Of a stretch of 64,000 nucleotides of DNA, positions 1-8,041 are shown one piece after another. The stretch is from Delftia tsuruhatensis NBRC 16741 (GTDB lineage: Bacteria > Pseudomonadota > Gammaproteobacteria > Burkholderiales > Burkholderiaceae_C): positions 29,025 through 93,024 of the forward strand of contig NZ_BCTO01000047.1 in the NCBI RefSeq assembly GCF_001571325.1. The letters are read 5' to 3'. Position numbers and translations under genes: made by a program. How positions within the stretch are numbered: the stretch's first letter is position 1; the number at the start of each line of letters is the position of its first letter. The notes below the pieces were generated by a model. The model was not told the origin of the DNA and searched no databases. It worked only from the letters and a program-made list of their open reading frames with translations.

Positions 1-1
1 G

Positions 2-1036
2 GCCGTGCAGAACCAGCTGAACTTCTCTCGCGACATGGAGCGCGAGGCCGACCGCATGGGTTATGGCTTGATGGCGCCTGCGGGCTTTGCGCCGCAGGGC
101 TTTGTCACCATGTTCGACAAGCTGCAGCAGGCCAATAGGCTCAATGACAACGGCAGCTGGCCCTATCTGCGCAGCCATCCGCTGACCACGGAGCGCATGG
201 CCGACATGCATTCACGCCTGCCGCGCGGCGTTGCGCCCGCGCCCGCCCCTTCCCTGGAACACGTGATGATGGCCGCACGGGCCCGCGTGCTGTCGCGCCC
301 GGGCGTGGACGTGCTGCGCCAGTGGGCCGAGCTGCCGCGCTCCACCAGCTTTGGCAGCCAAACACCGACCCAGCAGGTGGCACAGTTGTATGCCGCCACG
401 CTGAGCGCCGTGCAATTGCGCGATTGGGCCGAGGCGCGGGAAATGTCCGGGCGCCTTCAAGCGGCCACGGCCGCCGATCCCGGCGCCCTGCGGCAGGCCA
501 AGCTGCTGCAGGCCGAACTGGAGCTGACAGCCGGCAAGCCCGGCGCCGCGTTGCAGGCGTTGCCACCGCTCTACCTGCCTGCAGCCGCACCTGCCCAGGC
601 CAGTCCCACGGAATCCGTCCCCGCCAAGACAACGGAAAGCGGCCCCAGCCTGGCCACCGTCAATGTGGTCGAAAGCCGTGCGGTGCGCCGGCCCGAGCTG
701 CTGATGCGCACACAGATCCTGCTGCGCGAGCAGGGCGCCGCCAGCATGGCAGGCCCGCTGCAGACCTGGGTGACGGACCACCCGCGCGATGCCAGCGCCT
801 GGCAACTGCTGGCCCAGGTTCAGCGCTCTCAGGGCCAGGAGCTGCGCGCGCTGCGCGCCGAGGCCGAGGCCCAGGTCGCGCACTACGACTATGCGGCCGC
901 GGTGGATCGCTTCAAGGCAGCGCAGGAACTGGCCCGCAAGGGCGGGCCCAAGGTGGATTTCATTGAAGCCTCCATCGTGGACACGCGGCTGCGTGCCGTG
1001 GAGGAGCTGCTAAGGGAACAGGCGCGCGAGAAGTGA
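2..1036 (+). CDS. M48-family metalloprotease with TPR-like C-terminus (5' truncated by window)
   Basis: The reading frame is already open at the window edge, so the N-terminus and the HExxH zinc motif lie upstream and cannot be seen. What remains opens with a segment containing EREADRMGYGLM, the downstream Glu-containing motif (ExxxD) of M48 zinc proteases, followed by the SHP(L)TTERM segment typical of BepA/YfgC-like periplasmic proteases. The remaining ~250 residues are Ala/Leu/Gln-rich helical repeats resembling TPR units (residues ~120-340 of the visible part). Family members are periplasmic and act in outer-membrane protein quality control; that role is inferred here. The 3' end overlaps the convergent holin-like gene by 27 bp. 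Confidence 0.8.
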   Translation, partial: AVQNQLNFSRDMEREADRMGYGLMAPAGFAPQGFVTMFDKLQQANRLNDNGSWPYLRSHPLTTERMADMHSRLPRGVAPAPAPSLEHVMMAARARVLSRPGVDVLRQWAELPRSTSFGSQTPTQQVAQLYAATLSAVQLRDWAEAREMSGRLQAATAADPGALRQAKLLQAELELTAGKPGAALQALPPLYLPAAAPAQASPTESVPAKTTESGPSLATVNVVESRAVRRPELLMRTQILLREQGAASMAGPLQTWVTDHPRDASAWQLLAQVQRSQGQELRALRAEAEAQVAHYDYAAAVDRFKAAQELARKGGPKVDFIEASIVDTRLRAVEELLREQAREK

Positions 1037-1357
1037 CTCGATGGCCAGGCCCAGCAGCGAGTAGATGAGCGCGCCCAGCATGGCCGCCCAGAAGCCCGCG
1101 ACATGAAAGCCGCTGAGCAGGCCCGAGGCTGCCCAGAACATCAGTCCGTTGACCACGAAGAGAAACAGCCCGACCGTCACGATGGTCACGGGCAGCGTCA
1201 GCACCACGAGGATGGGCCGCAGCACCGCGTTGAGCAGGCCGATGACCAGCGCCGCGATCATGGCCGAACTGAAGCTGTTGACCTGCACGCCGCCATAGAG
1301 ATAGGCCACGACCAGCAGGGCACCGGCGCTGAGCAGCCATTTGATCAGGATTTTCAT
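1010..1357 (-). CDS. Phage-holin-superfamily-IV-like small membrane protein
   Basis: This 115-aa protein is almost entirely hydrophobic, with four predicted membrane segments (about residues 6-26, 30-50, 55-78 and 85-110) and the LRPIL turn between segments two and three that is typical of PF04020-type proteins (YvlD-like, 'phage holin family'). Despite the name there is no phage context here, and members are ordinary chromosomal inner-membrane proteins of unknown function. It is convergent with the M48 protease gene and overlaps its last 27 bp. ATG start. Confidence 0.8.
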   Translation of the reverse strand: MKILIKWLLSAGALLVVAYLYGGVQVNSFSSAMIAALVIGLLNAVLRPILVVLTLPVTIVTVGLFLFVVNGLMFWAASGLLSGFHVAGFWAAMLGALIYSLLGLAIESLLARLFP

Positions 1358-1432
1358 GCGGGCAGCATAGCAGCAGCCGGCAGATCCGGGTTGAGGCGGC
1401 GCACTGGGAACCGTGGACCGGAGAACTCCATG

Positions 1433-1463
1433 AAAAACGGCATCCCGTTTTCCGGGATGCCGT
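1433..1463 (-). terminator. Rho-independent terminator
   Basis: There is a perfect 11-bp stem (1437-1447 with 1453-1463) and a 5-nt loop. On the minus strand it is followed by a run of five T (1437-1433, overlapping the foot of the stem). It lies ~45 bp downstream of the stop of the minus-strand hypothetical gene ending at 1510. Confidence 0.75.
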
Positions 1464-1509
1464 CCTGACAGTGATCGCCTGACCAGAGCAGCCAGGCAGA
1501 TGCCAGCCT

Positions 1510-1968
1510 TTAGACCATCGCTTCCTCGAACACCAGGCCCATCAGCGCGCCGATGGCCGCCAGCGTTCCCGGAAGATTCCAGCGCCGGCCCAGCGGGGCT
1601 GCAGGCGCCACGGCTGGGGCCGTGGCTTCCTGCTTGGGGCGGCGCGCATCGACGATCTGGGCCGCGCCATGCTCCTGCTGGAGCTGGGCCACCAGTTCGG
1701 CCAGCGGCCCCTTGGCCAGCACCGGCGTGATTCGGCCTGCACTGTCACCGAACACCGGCAGCAACTGGGCAAACAGCTTGTCGGCCCACTTGCCGCGCCA
1801 GCTTTCGCGTGCGCTGTGGCTCACCCATTTGCTGACACGGTGGGTTATGCGCGGTGCGCAGGCCACCAGCAACCAGTGCGAGGACTGGGCCTGCGGCGAG
1901 GCGGCCAGGGCCTGGACCAGAGGCAGGGCGTAGGAAGCGTCATCCACGTAGACGATGATGGGGTTCAA
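1510..1968 (-). CDS. Conserved hypothetical protein (USP-like alpha/beta N-terminus, hydrophobic C-terminus)
   Basis: I chose a TTG start at 1968, giving 152 aa, because an AAGGA Shine-Dalgarno (1975-1979) sits 6 nt upstream and the protein then begins with a beta-strand-like NPIIVYVDD. The frame stays open upstream to 2073, but that part looks non-coding. Residues 1-115 look like an alpha/beta domain with Ala/Leu helices, vaguely reminiscent of universal-stress-type folds, though no ATP-binding G-2x-G-9x-G motif is visible. A Pro/Ala linker follows, then a short hydrophobic C-terminal stretch (LAAIGALMGLVFE). I cannot assign a function. A terminator follows at 1433-1463. Confidence 0.65.
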   Translation of the reverse strand: MNPIIVYVDDASYALPLVQALAASPQAQSSHWLLVACAPRITHRVSKWVSHSARESWRGKWADKLFAQLLPVFGDSAGRITPVLAKGPLAELVAQLQQEHGAAQIVDARRPKQEATAPAVAPAAPLGRRWNLPGTLAAIGALMGLVFEEAMV

Positions 1969-2102
1969 AGCAAGTCCTTGTCGAACTGGGTTTGCGGGGT
2001 GGGACAGGCGGGCGGTCAAAGCCGCCCTTGCACTGGATTGTCGCGAATCGGCGCGGGAGGCCAGACAGGCCAACCCGGCGCCAACCTCAACTTTTCAGGA
2101 AA

Positions 2103-2843
2103 TCAAGCTCCGTGGGCATCCGCCTTGGGAGCAGGACGGCGCGAAGCGATGTACTTGCCCAGTGCCAGCACCAGCAGGGCTCCGAACACGCTGGCACCGT
2201 ACTTGAGCATGTCGGTCTGGGGCAGCTTGACCATCCAGTCCCACTTCTCCGTATTGGCGAAGACGGGGTCGGTGACCAGCATGCCGCCGGCAATCCAGCC
2301 CAGCAGCATGCCGCCGGCCACGATGATGATGGGGAAGCGCTCCATCAGCTTGATCACGAGCTGCGAGCCCCAGACGATGATGGGGATGGAGATCAACAGA
2401 CCCAGCACGACCAGCAGCAGTTGGTGTTCGCCCGAGCTCTGTGCGGCGCCGGCGATGGCGATCACGTTGTCCACGCTCATCACCAAGTCGGCGACGATGA
2501 TGGTCTTGATGGCCGCCAGCAGCTTGTCGCTGCCCTGGATGTTGTCATGGCCATCTTCATCAGGCGCAATCAGCTTGATACCGATCCACACCAGCAGCAG
2601 TGCGCCGACAAACTTCAGGAAGGGCAGCGCCAGCAGCGTCATCGCGAAGGCGATCAGGATGACGCGCAGGATGATGGCGCCAGCCGTGCCCCAGATGATG
2701 CCCTTCTTGCGCTGCGCGGGCGGCAGCTTGCGGCAGGCCAGCGCGATCACGACCGCGTTGTCCCCGCCCAGCAGGATGTCGATGATGATGATTTGGCCCA
2801 GGGCCACCCAGAACGGGGCGTGAGTCAGAAAGTCCAAGTCCAT
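2103..2843 (-). CDS. TerC-family membrane protein, probable Mn2+ exporter
   Basis: This 246-aa polytopic protein carries two copies of the TerC-family acidic membrane motif: GGDN at residues 26-29 and SVDN at 123-126. These sit in the inverted halves of a seven-to-nine-helix protein, and the family supplies metal-coordinating residues there. The start was placed at the ATG preceded by GAGGA (2848-2852); the longer open frame to 2930 is leader sequence. The leader contains a yybP-ykoY riboswitch, which in characterised bacteria senses Mn2+ and controls TerC (Alx, YkoY) or MntP exporters. Manganese export is therefore the best-supported role, inferred from the leader rather than from the protein alone. 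Confidence 0.88.
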   Translation of the reverse strand: MDLDFLTHAPFWVALGQIIIIDILLGGDNAVVIALACRKLPPAQRKKGIIWGTAGAIILRVILIAFAMTLLALPFLKFVGALLLVWIGIKLIAPDEDGHDNIQGSDKLLAAIKTIIVADLVMSVDNVIAIAGAAQSSGEHQLLLVVLGLLISIPIIVWGSQLVIKLMERFPIIIVAGGMLLGWIAGGMLVTDPVFANTEKWDWMVKLPQTDMLKYGASVFGALLVLALGKYIASRRPAPKADAHGA

Positions 2844-2989
2844 AAGGTCCTCGCTGTTGAGTACGGCCGGCGAGAACTCCTCCCTCCTGGAGAAACACCC
2901 ACCAGCACAGAAAGACCGATGCGACGACACAGCGCCTACCCGGGCAAGGACATGCCTGGCTCAGGGGAGAACACCTTGATCGACCGTCA

Positions 2990-3135
2990 TCAGGTCCATC
3001 AAAGGTCTTGCTCGGCTGCGGTATGCACCGCAGCCCGGAAGGCCGGAAGCTTGCGCTTCGTATTGACGACCATTCCGATGCCGGCGCGGTGGCTTTGCAA
3101 CCACCCCTGCCGGCAGAGAGCTACTCCCCTTCGAA
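2990..3135 (-). promoter_or_regulatory. yybP-ykoY (Mn2+) riboswitch in the terC leader
   Basis: On the minus strand the leader shows the family's 5' signature AAGGGGAGTAGC (3131-3120). After it come a GC-rich hairpin (TGGTTGCAAAGCCA) and, at the far end, the 3' signature GCAAGACCTTTG (3011-3000). CGAAGG upstream of the 5' signature can pair with CCTTTG (one G-U), closing the P1 helix. These elements match the E. coli alx/mntP leader RNAs. It ends ~150 nt before the terC start codon, leaving room for an expression platform. I did not model the platform. Confidence 0.85.
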
Positions 3136-3351
3136 CCTGCGGATTGCAACACAAAGCCGCTGCGGCACGCAAGTAAAAAAACCCTTCAATTCCACGGAAA
3201 GCACAAGCAACACATCCCGCACTCCTTTTATACATCTGCCCCCAACGCTTCACTATTCATAGCAACCCTGAAGCTGATGGAGTGTTGCAGCAGTGCCCGG
3301 CCGAGGACTGGCATGCGCCTTATCATCGCTGTCCCTTCCCCTTGCCCGTCC

Positions 3352-3783
3352 ATGACCGCACTGCACATCACCGATATCGAAGCCGCCATCAACTACTGGC
3401 GAGAGCGCCACCCGTCCCCGGATGGTGTGCTGCTGCAGCCCGAAGTACGGGCCCTGGCCGAGGTGTACGCGCTGATGATCTTCTGGCATGAGACCGAAGT
3501 GCAGGTTGAGGGCTTTCCCTCGCACGCCATGGCAGCCTGGCTGGCCTGGTACGACACGACCCCCGATACGCCCTGCATCGCCATCTGCTCCACCAGCCAG
3601 GGCGACGAGAAATGCAAGGGTTGTGGCCGCAGCTTCGACGAAGTGCAGATGTGGACCGCCATGGAGCCACCACAGAAGCGCGCCGTATGGCGCAGGATCA
3701 CGACAGAAGGCGACTCCTGGCGCTTTACCCGCTATGCAGAGCGTGCGGCCGAGCGCGCGGACATATCGCGCAAACCCGGCTGA
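3352..3783 (+). CDS. DUF3717-DUF1289 domain protein
   Basis: Residues 1-60 (ITDIEAAINYWRERHPSP and onward) resemble DUF3717. Residues 74-115 form a DUF1289 module with four cysteines (C75, C79, C88, C91) in the pattern PCIxxCx8CxGC, suggesting a small metal- or Fe-S-binding site. The family's function is unknown. I chose the ATG that begins directly before the conserved domain (143 aa). The frame is open to 3277, with an alternative ATG at 3313, and no strong Shine-Dalgarno decides between them. Base composition is somewhat lower in GC than the neighbours. Confidence 0.75.
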   Translation: MTALHITDIEAAINYWRERHPSPDGVLLQPEVRALAEVYALMIFWHETEVQVEGFPSHAMAAWLAWYDTTPDTPCIAICSTSQGDEKCKGCGRSFDEVQMWTAMEPPQKRAVWRRITTEGDSWRFTRYAERAAERADISRKPG

Positions 3784-4088
3784 TTGCCGTATATCGCACC
3801 GAACCAGTGCGATGTTGCAGGCGGCCTAACATCAGTCCCCATGCTGCAGACCGCTGCTTCCAGCCACCGCCGCCCCCGCCCCTGCATGCGCCTCACGGCA
3901 AGTGATGCGGGGAGCACGCGCGTGCCGGCCAGCAAGGCCTGGCCTGCCACGGCCGCTCGCCTGCGCGAGCGCGATGCAGCGCGGCTGAACATCGGCCCCA
4001 GACAGGCCGCACGGTCTTGATGCGCTGCCCTGCGCGGAACCGGGCAGCGTCGCTTCACTGAATCCGCTCTTCTTGCGCCGCCTTCACC
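3784..4088 (+). other. Intergenic gap with two hairpins, no convincing gene
   Basis: Two inverted repeats stand out. The first is ATCGCAC/GTGCGAT at 3793-3813, just after the DUF1289 stop. The second is CGCTGCCC/GGGCAGCG at 4023-4049. Neither is followed by a clear T-run, so factor-independent termination is uncertain. Open frames in this gap are short, Arg/Pro-rich and lack Shine-Dalgarno sequences, so I do not call them genes. Confidence 0.4.
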
Positions 4089-4850
4089 TTGAAACTGAAG
4101 ACGGTTGGGTTTTCACGCGTCTGCCGGGCCACAAGGCCTGCCGACAAAGCGAGCTTTGCCGTGACCTGTCTAGCCTTTGCCCCAGCCGGGCCCTCGTTTT
4201 CCTCCCTCTGGCGCCATCTGCGTGATGCCGCGGCGCATCGCGCCTCGGCCCGCTTGCGGCCGCACCACGTCACCGAACTGCGCATCGACGTGATGCAGCC
4301 GCTGGTGGAGGGCGAGCTCGAAGCCATTCATGAGCGCCTGTACCAGCCCGGCAACAAGCTGCACGGCCTGGAGCGACGTCCGCTTCACGATCCGCAGTTC
4401 CAGCTGCACTGGCGGGAGGCCGACGGCGAATGGTTTGCCTACGTGGAGGATATGGAGCGGCGCTGCCTGGCCGGCTACACGGTGTTCAATCGCCTGGTCG
4501 AAGTGGACAAGCGCACCGACCGCCGCGTGCGCTCGCCCCATTCGCGCTTTGCGCCGGACTACCAGCGGCGCGGCATCGCCAGCGCCGTCTACCGCAGCGT
4601 GCTCGATACGGGCACCTGCCTCGTCAGCGGCGCACGCCAGTCGCCGGGTGCACACGGCCTGTGGAACCATCTGGCGCGCAGCTATGACGGCCGCTATGTG
4701 GGCATCACGGAGAGCAAGTCGCTGATCCATCTGGGCTGCAATGTGCCCGACGATGTCATGGACCGGCTGTCCACTCGCCGCATGCTGCTGGGCGCGGGCT
4801 GGACGGTGAAGTCCTTCGCCCAGGCCGTCCGGATGCAGGTGCCTGACTGA
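4089..4850 (+). CDS. GNAT-family N-acetyltransferase (start uncertain)
   Basis: The core carries the acetyl-CoA-binding GNAT motif A as FAPDYQRRGIASAVYRSVLD (pattern Q/RxxGxG/A). It is followed by a helix-strand segment ending in ESKSLIHLGC. The acceptor cannot be read from the sequence. The start is ambiguous: TTG at 4089 (253 aa), GTG at 4161 or ATG at 4293. None has an obvious Shine-Dalgarno, and the first ~40 codons look less biased than the rest, so the true start may be internal. It is convergent with yaeQ, 29 bp away. Confidence 0.65.
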   Translation: MKLKTVGFSRVCRATRPADKASFAVTCLAFAPAGPSFSSLWRHLRDAAAHRASARLRPHHVTELRIDVMQPLVEGELEAIHERLYQPGNKLHGLERRPLHDPQFQLHWREADGEWFAYVEDMERRCLAGYTVFNRLVEVDKRTDRRVRSPHSRFAPDYQRRGIASAVYRSVLDTGTCLVSGARQSPGAHGLWNHLARSYDGRYVGITESKSLIHLGCNVPDDVMDRLSTRRMLLGAGWTVKSFAQAVRMQVPD

Positions 4851-4879
4851 GACAGTGGCTTGCTTGGGCCAGTGCCCGG

Positions 4880-5440
4880 CTACTTCCAGCGCAGCGGCTC
4901 GATGAAGACCGTGCCCAGATTGCTGCTGAGCGTCAATGCGCCTTCCTGGATGGTGGCCTGCAGTTGCATGCTGCGCTCGGCCAGCTCCGCCAGCGACTGG
5001 GAGGTTTCGGAGGGAATCCGCCAGACCTGCAGCTTGTTCAGTCGTGCCAGCTTGCCTTCCAGGCCTTTCCACCAGACTTCCGCCGCATGGTGGAAGGCGT
5101 AGAGCACTACGGCATCGGACTTGTTGCATGCCTTGGCGATGGGCTTTTCCTCGGGCTGGCCGACCTCGATCCACAGGCGCTTGGCTCCCGTGAAGTCGGT
5201 CAGCGAGACATCGGGATCCTCGGGATCGGACAGGCCCGCGCCAAAGGCCAGCGTGCCGTCGCCGTTGCACATGTCGCTGAGCTGGTGGGCATTGAGGGCC
5301 AGGGCCACAAGGCGCACCATCATGCGCTCGTCCGTTTCGCTGGGATGGCGAGCCAGGGTCAGCGCATGGTCGGCGTAGTAGCCGTGGTCAATGTCGGCGA
5401 TGGACAGGTTCGCCTTGAAGATGGTGGATTTGAGGGCCAT
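4880..5440 (-). CDS. yaeQ: YaeQ family protein
   Basis: The 186-aa product matches YaeQ along its length. It starts MALKSTIFKANLSIADIDHG, has the HPSETDERMMVRLVALALNA segment, then DPDVSLTDFTG and LWIEVGQP. The family adopts a PD-(D/E)XK nuclease-like fold; the acidic and ExG-type residues fit that, but nuclease activity is not established. The frame runs open far upstream to 6097, which is spurious: homology begins at this ATG. It follows the acyltransferase gene by 26 bp on the same strand, so purB, the acyltransferase and yaeQ may be cotranscribed. Confidence 0.88.
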   Translation of the reverse strand: MALKSTIFKANLSIADIDHGYYADHALTLARHPSETDERMMVRLVALALNAHQLSDMCNGDGTLAFGAGLSDPEDPDVSLTDFTGAKRLWIEVGQPEEKPIAKACNKSDAVVLYAFHHAAEVWWKGLEGKLARLNKLQVWRIPSETSQSLAELAERSMQLQATIQEGALTLSSNLGTVFIEPLRWK

Positions 5441-5466
5441 GAGACAGGTAGTTCGGCAGGTGAGGG

Positions 5467-6543
5467 TCAGCCCGTCACATGCGACGAAGGGATTTTGGGA
5501 GCACCCGAAGCGGGCCGGGCAGGCTTGAAGGTCAGTGCCTGCTTTTCCAGCAAATGCCAGGACAGCACGGCCAGCAGGCCCGTGCCGGCCACGGTGCAGG
5601 CCAGAGCTGCGCCATAGCCGAGCCGGTCCGCGAAATGCCAGACCACCAGCTGCTGCACGGGAAAGGCGTAAATGTACAGGCCGTAAGAGAAATCGCCGAA
5701 ATGCCCTGCATGCTTGAGAAGGGGCGTGGATGCCGATCCTGCCACCACGGAAAAAACTGCAAGCGCCAGCAAGGGTGCCTGGCCCGCAATGATCGCCGGG
5801 CCTTTGAAGTAGAGGACGGCAAGCAGCAGCAGCATTGCAGTCATCGCCAACGGGCGGCGCTCTATCCACAGATGGCGCCAGCAGGCCAGCGTCGCGCCCA
5901 GCGCGAACACCATGCCGTATTGCAGTCCGAACGACCAGGCAGGCATGGCAGCACCCGGCGCTGGGCTGTAGTGCCACTGCATGCCCAAAAGCAGCGCAAG
6001 AAATGCCAGGGGAGCAACCCAGGGCCAGCGCATCACACCCAGGGCTCCGGCTGCAGCAAGGAAGGCATAGCAGCCCACTTCCAGCGGGATGGTCCACAAG
6101 GGGCCATTGACCGATGAAGCCAGCACGTTGCCATCAAATACGCCCGGCAGCGCAAACTGTGTGTCCAGCCACAGGTTGCGCAGATAGTCCCACGTCAATG
6201 GATGCGCGAGATAGGCCTTCAAGGGCAAGGTGGTGACCAAGGGCCCGAGCACGAAAGCGCAGAGCAGGACGGCTGCGATGAGGCCGGGCCAGATACGCAG
6301 TGCCCGGCGCGCCGCAAAGCGCCCCAGATGCGGGTCAGCCAGCCAGGACAAGGTGACGAGATAGCCACTGATGGCAAAGAAGATGACCACGCCCAGCGCC
6401 CCGGGCTCGTTGTGCAGGAGCTGGGGAACCGGCAAGCCCATGACCGCGAACTGATGGCTCCAGATGACCAGCAGTGCGGCCAGCAGTCTCAGCGCGTCGA
6501 AATTGTTGGATCGCGCCGAAGTGCCGGCACCATGGGCCTGCAT
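5467..6543 (-). CDS. Acyltransferase-3 family membrane protein
   Basis: The 358-aa protein has about ten hydrophobic segments and the acyltransferase-3 signatures: RLLAALLVIWSH near residue 22 (with the conserved His), IFFAISGYLVT (FFxxSG), RRALRIWPGL (R-x10-R), and SYGLYIYAFPVQ near the C-terminus. Such enzymes O-acylate sugars or peptidoglycan and lipid-linked glycans at the inner membrane; the substrate here is unknown. The ATG at 6543 lies 4 bp after the purB stop codon, suggesting coupling to purB. No glycan biosynthesis genes are adjacent. Confidence 0.85.
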   Translation of the reverse strand: MQAHGAGTSARSNNFDALRLLAALLVIWSHQFAVMGLPVPQLLHNEPGALGVVIFFAISGYLVTLSWLADPHLGRFAARRALRIWPGLIAAVLLCAFVLGPLVTTLPLKAYLAHPLTWDYLRNLWLDTQFALPGVFDGNVLASSVNGPLWTIPLEVGCYAFLAAAGALGVMRWPWVAPLAFLALLLGMQWHYSPAPGAAMPAWSFGLQYGMVFALGATLACWRHLWIERRPLAMTAMLLLLAVLYFKGPAIIAGQAPLLALAVFSVVAGSASTPLLKHAGHFGDFSYGLYIYAFPVQQLVVWHFADRLGYGAALACTVAGTGLLAVLSWHLLEKQALTFKPARPASGAPKIPSSHVTG

Positions 6544-6547
6544 CAAC

Positions 6548-7927
6548 TCAGACGCGGCGCGCCAGCTCGGCCGCCTTGCCCACATAGGAGGCAGGCGTCA
6601 TGGCCAGCAGGCGGTCCTTGTCGGCCTGGGGGATTTCCAGGCCGTTGATCAGGCGGTGCAGGTCTTCGGCCTGCACGGTCTTGCCGCGCGTGACTTCCTT
6701 GAGCTTTTCGTAGGCGCCCTGCACGCCGTAGCGGCGCATCACGGTCTGGATGGGCTCGGCCAGGACTTCCCAGGCGTTGTCCAGGTCTTCCTGCAGGCGC
6801 TCTTCGTTGAGTTCGAGCTTGTTCAGGCCGGTCATCAGCGAGCTGTAGGCCAACGTGGCATAGCCCATGGCCACGCCGATGTTGCGCAGCACGGTCGAAT
6901 CGGTCAGGTCACGCTGCCAGCGCGAGATGGGCAGCTTTTCGGCCAGGTGCTTGAGCAGGGCGTTGGCCAGGCCCAGGTTGCCTTCGGCATTCTCGAAGTC
7001 GATGGGGTTGACCTTGTGCGGCATGGTCGAGGAGCCGATCTCGCCGGCCTTCAGGCGCTGCTTGAAGTAGCCCAGGGACACATAGCCCCAGACATCGCGC
7101 GAGAAGTCGATGAGGATGGTGTTGGCGCGCGCGATGGCGTCGAACAGCTCGGCCATGTAGTCATGCGGCTCGATCTGGATCGAGTAGGGCTGGAAGCTCA
7201 GGCCCAGACCCTGGGGTTCCGGCGACTCGATCACGTTCTTGCTGAAGGCTTCCCAGTCGAACTCGGGCCAGGCGGAAAGGTGGGCGTTGTAGTTGCCGAC
7301 GGCGCCGTTCATCTTGGCCAGGAGCTTGACCTCGGCAATGCGCGCGGCTGCCTTTTCCAGGCGCACCAGCACGTTGGCGATTTCCTTGCCCACGGTGGTG
7401 GGGCTGGCGGTCTGGCCGTGCGTGCGGCTGAGCATGGGCACGGCAGCATAGGCATGGGCCATCTCGCGCAGCTTGGCCGTGATGCCGGAGATTGCAGGCA
7501 GCAGCACGCTGTCGCGGCCGGCGCGCAGTTGCAGCGCGTGGCTGGTGTTGTTGATGTCTTCGCTGGTGCATGCAAAGTGCACGAATTCGGCGGCCTTGAG
7601 CAGCTCGGGACGGCCGTCGAACTTGCCCTTGATCCAGTACTCCACGGCCTTGACGTCGTGGTTGGTGGTCTTTTCGATGTCCTTGATGGCCACGGCATCG
7701 GCCTCGGAGAAGTTCTTCACCAGGTCCTGCAGATAGACGCGCGCGCCTTCGGACAGGGGCTTGAACTCGGCAAAGCCGGCATCCGACAGGGCGATGAACC
7801 AGGTGACCTCCACCTGCACGCGGCGGTGCATGTATCCCATCTCGCTCATGATCGGGCGCAGAGGAGACAGTTTGGCGGCGTAGCGGCCGTCGAGCGGGGA
7901 CAGGGCGGAGATGTGCGGCAGATTCAT
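6548..7927 (-). CDS. purB: Adenylosuccinate lyase
   Basis: PurB catalyses two steps of purine synthesis: SAICAR to AICAR plus fumarate, and adenylosuccinate to AMP plus fumarate. The 459-aa product is the usual length of the E. coli-type enzyme. It has the TSEDINNTSHA segment, RTHGQTASPTTVGKE (catalytic His region) and the fumarase/aspartase-superfamily signature SSTMPHKVNPIDFE. The ATG at 7927 follows a TACAAT hexamer (7941-7936 on the minus strand) by only 8 nt and has no Shine-Dalgarno, which suggests a leaderless message. Confidence 0.97.
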   Translation of the reverse strand: MNLPHISALSPLDGRYAAKLSPLRPIMSEMGYMHRRVQVEVTWFIALSDAGFAEFKPLSEGARVYLQDLVKNFSEADAVAIKDIEKTTNHDVKAVEYWIKGKFDGRPELLKAAEFVHFACTSEDINNTSHALQLRAGRDSVLLPAISGITAKLREMAHAYAAVPMLSRTHGQTASPTTVGKEIANVLVRLEKAAARIAEVKLLAKMNGAVGNYNAHLSAWPEFDWEAFSKNVIESPEPQGLGLSFQPYSIQIEPHDYMAELFDAIARANTILIDFSRDVWGYVSLGYFKQRLKAGEIGSSTMPHKVNPIDFENAEGNLGLANALLKHLAEKLPISRWQRDLTDSTVLRNIGVAMGYATLAYSSLMTGLNKLELNEERLQEDLDNAWEVLAEPIQTVMRRYGVQGAYEKLKEVTRGKTVQAEDLHRLINGLEIPQADKDRLLAMTPASYVGKAAELARRV

Positions 7928-7935
7928 GGGCCGTG

Positions 7936-7941
7936 ATTGTA
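7936..7941 (-). promoter_or_regulatory. Candidate -10 hexamer (TACAAT) of purB
   Basis: TACAAT on the minus strand ends 8 nt before the purB ATG. A start site 6-8 nt downstream would put the mRNA 5' end at or next to the start codon. No convincing -35 is visible. The divergent GST gene has its own candidate at 7992-7997. Confidence 0.5.
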
Positions 7942-7991
7942 GGTGCGCGCGGCAAAAACGGGGGCCGAGGGGGAGATCGCCGGGCAGCGCA

Positions 7992-7997
7992 TAGAAT
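7992..7997 (+). promoter_or_regulatory. Candidate -10 hexamer (TAGAAT) of the GST gene
   Basis: TAGAAT on the plus strand lies 44 bp before the GST ATG, within GC-rich surroundings. No matching -35 is evident. It is back-to-back with the purB -10 candidate. Confidence 0.4.
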
Positions 7998-8041
7998 CTG
8001 CTGCCCGCCCATGGGCCGCCTCTTCGCCACGGAAAATTGCC

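Noticed and set aside
1010..1357. Prophage remnant suggested by the holin-like protein
   Set aside because: The family is widespread in bacterial chromosomes and no other phage gene is nearby.
3732..4058. 108-codon minus-strand Arg-rich frame after the DUF1289 gene
   Set aside because: No ribosome site, Arg/Ala-rich composition and overlap with a real gene end; no support as coding.
5441..6097. N-terminal extension of yaeQ
   Set aside because: The frame is open by chance through the acyltransferase gene; YaeQ homology begins exactly at the ATG at 5440.
6464..7936. 490-codon plus-strand frame across purB
   Set aside because: Antisense shadow; PurB signature residues are on the minus strand.
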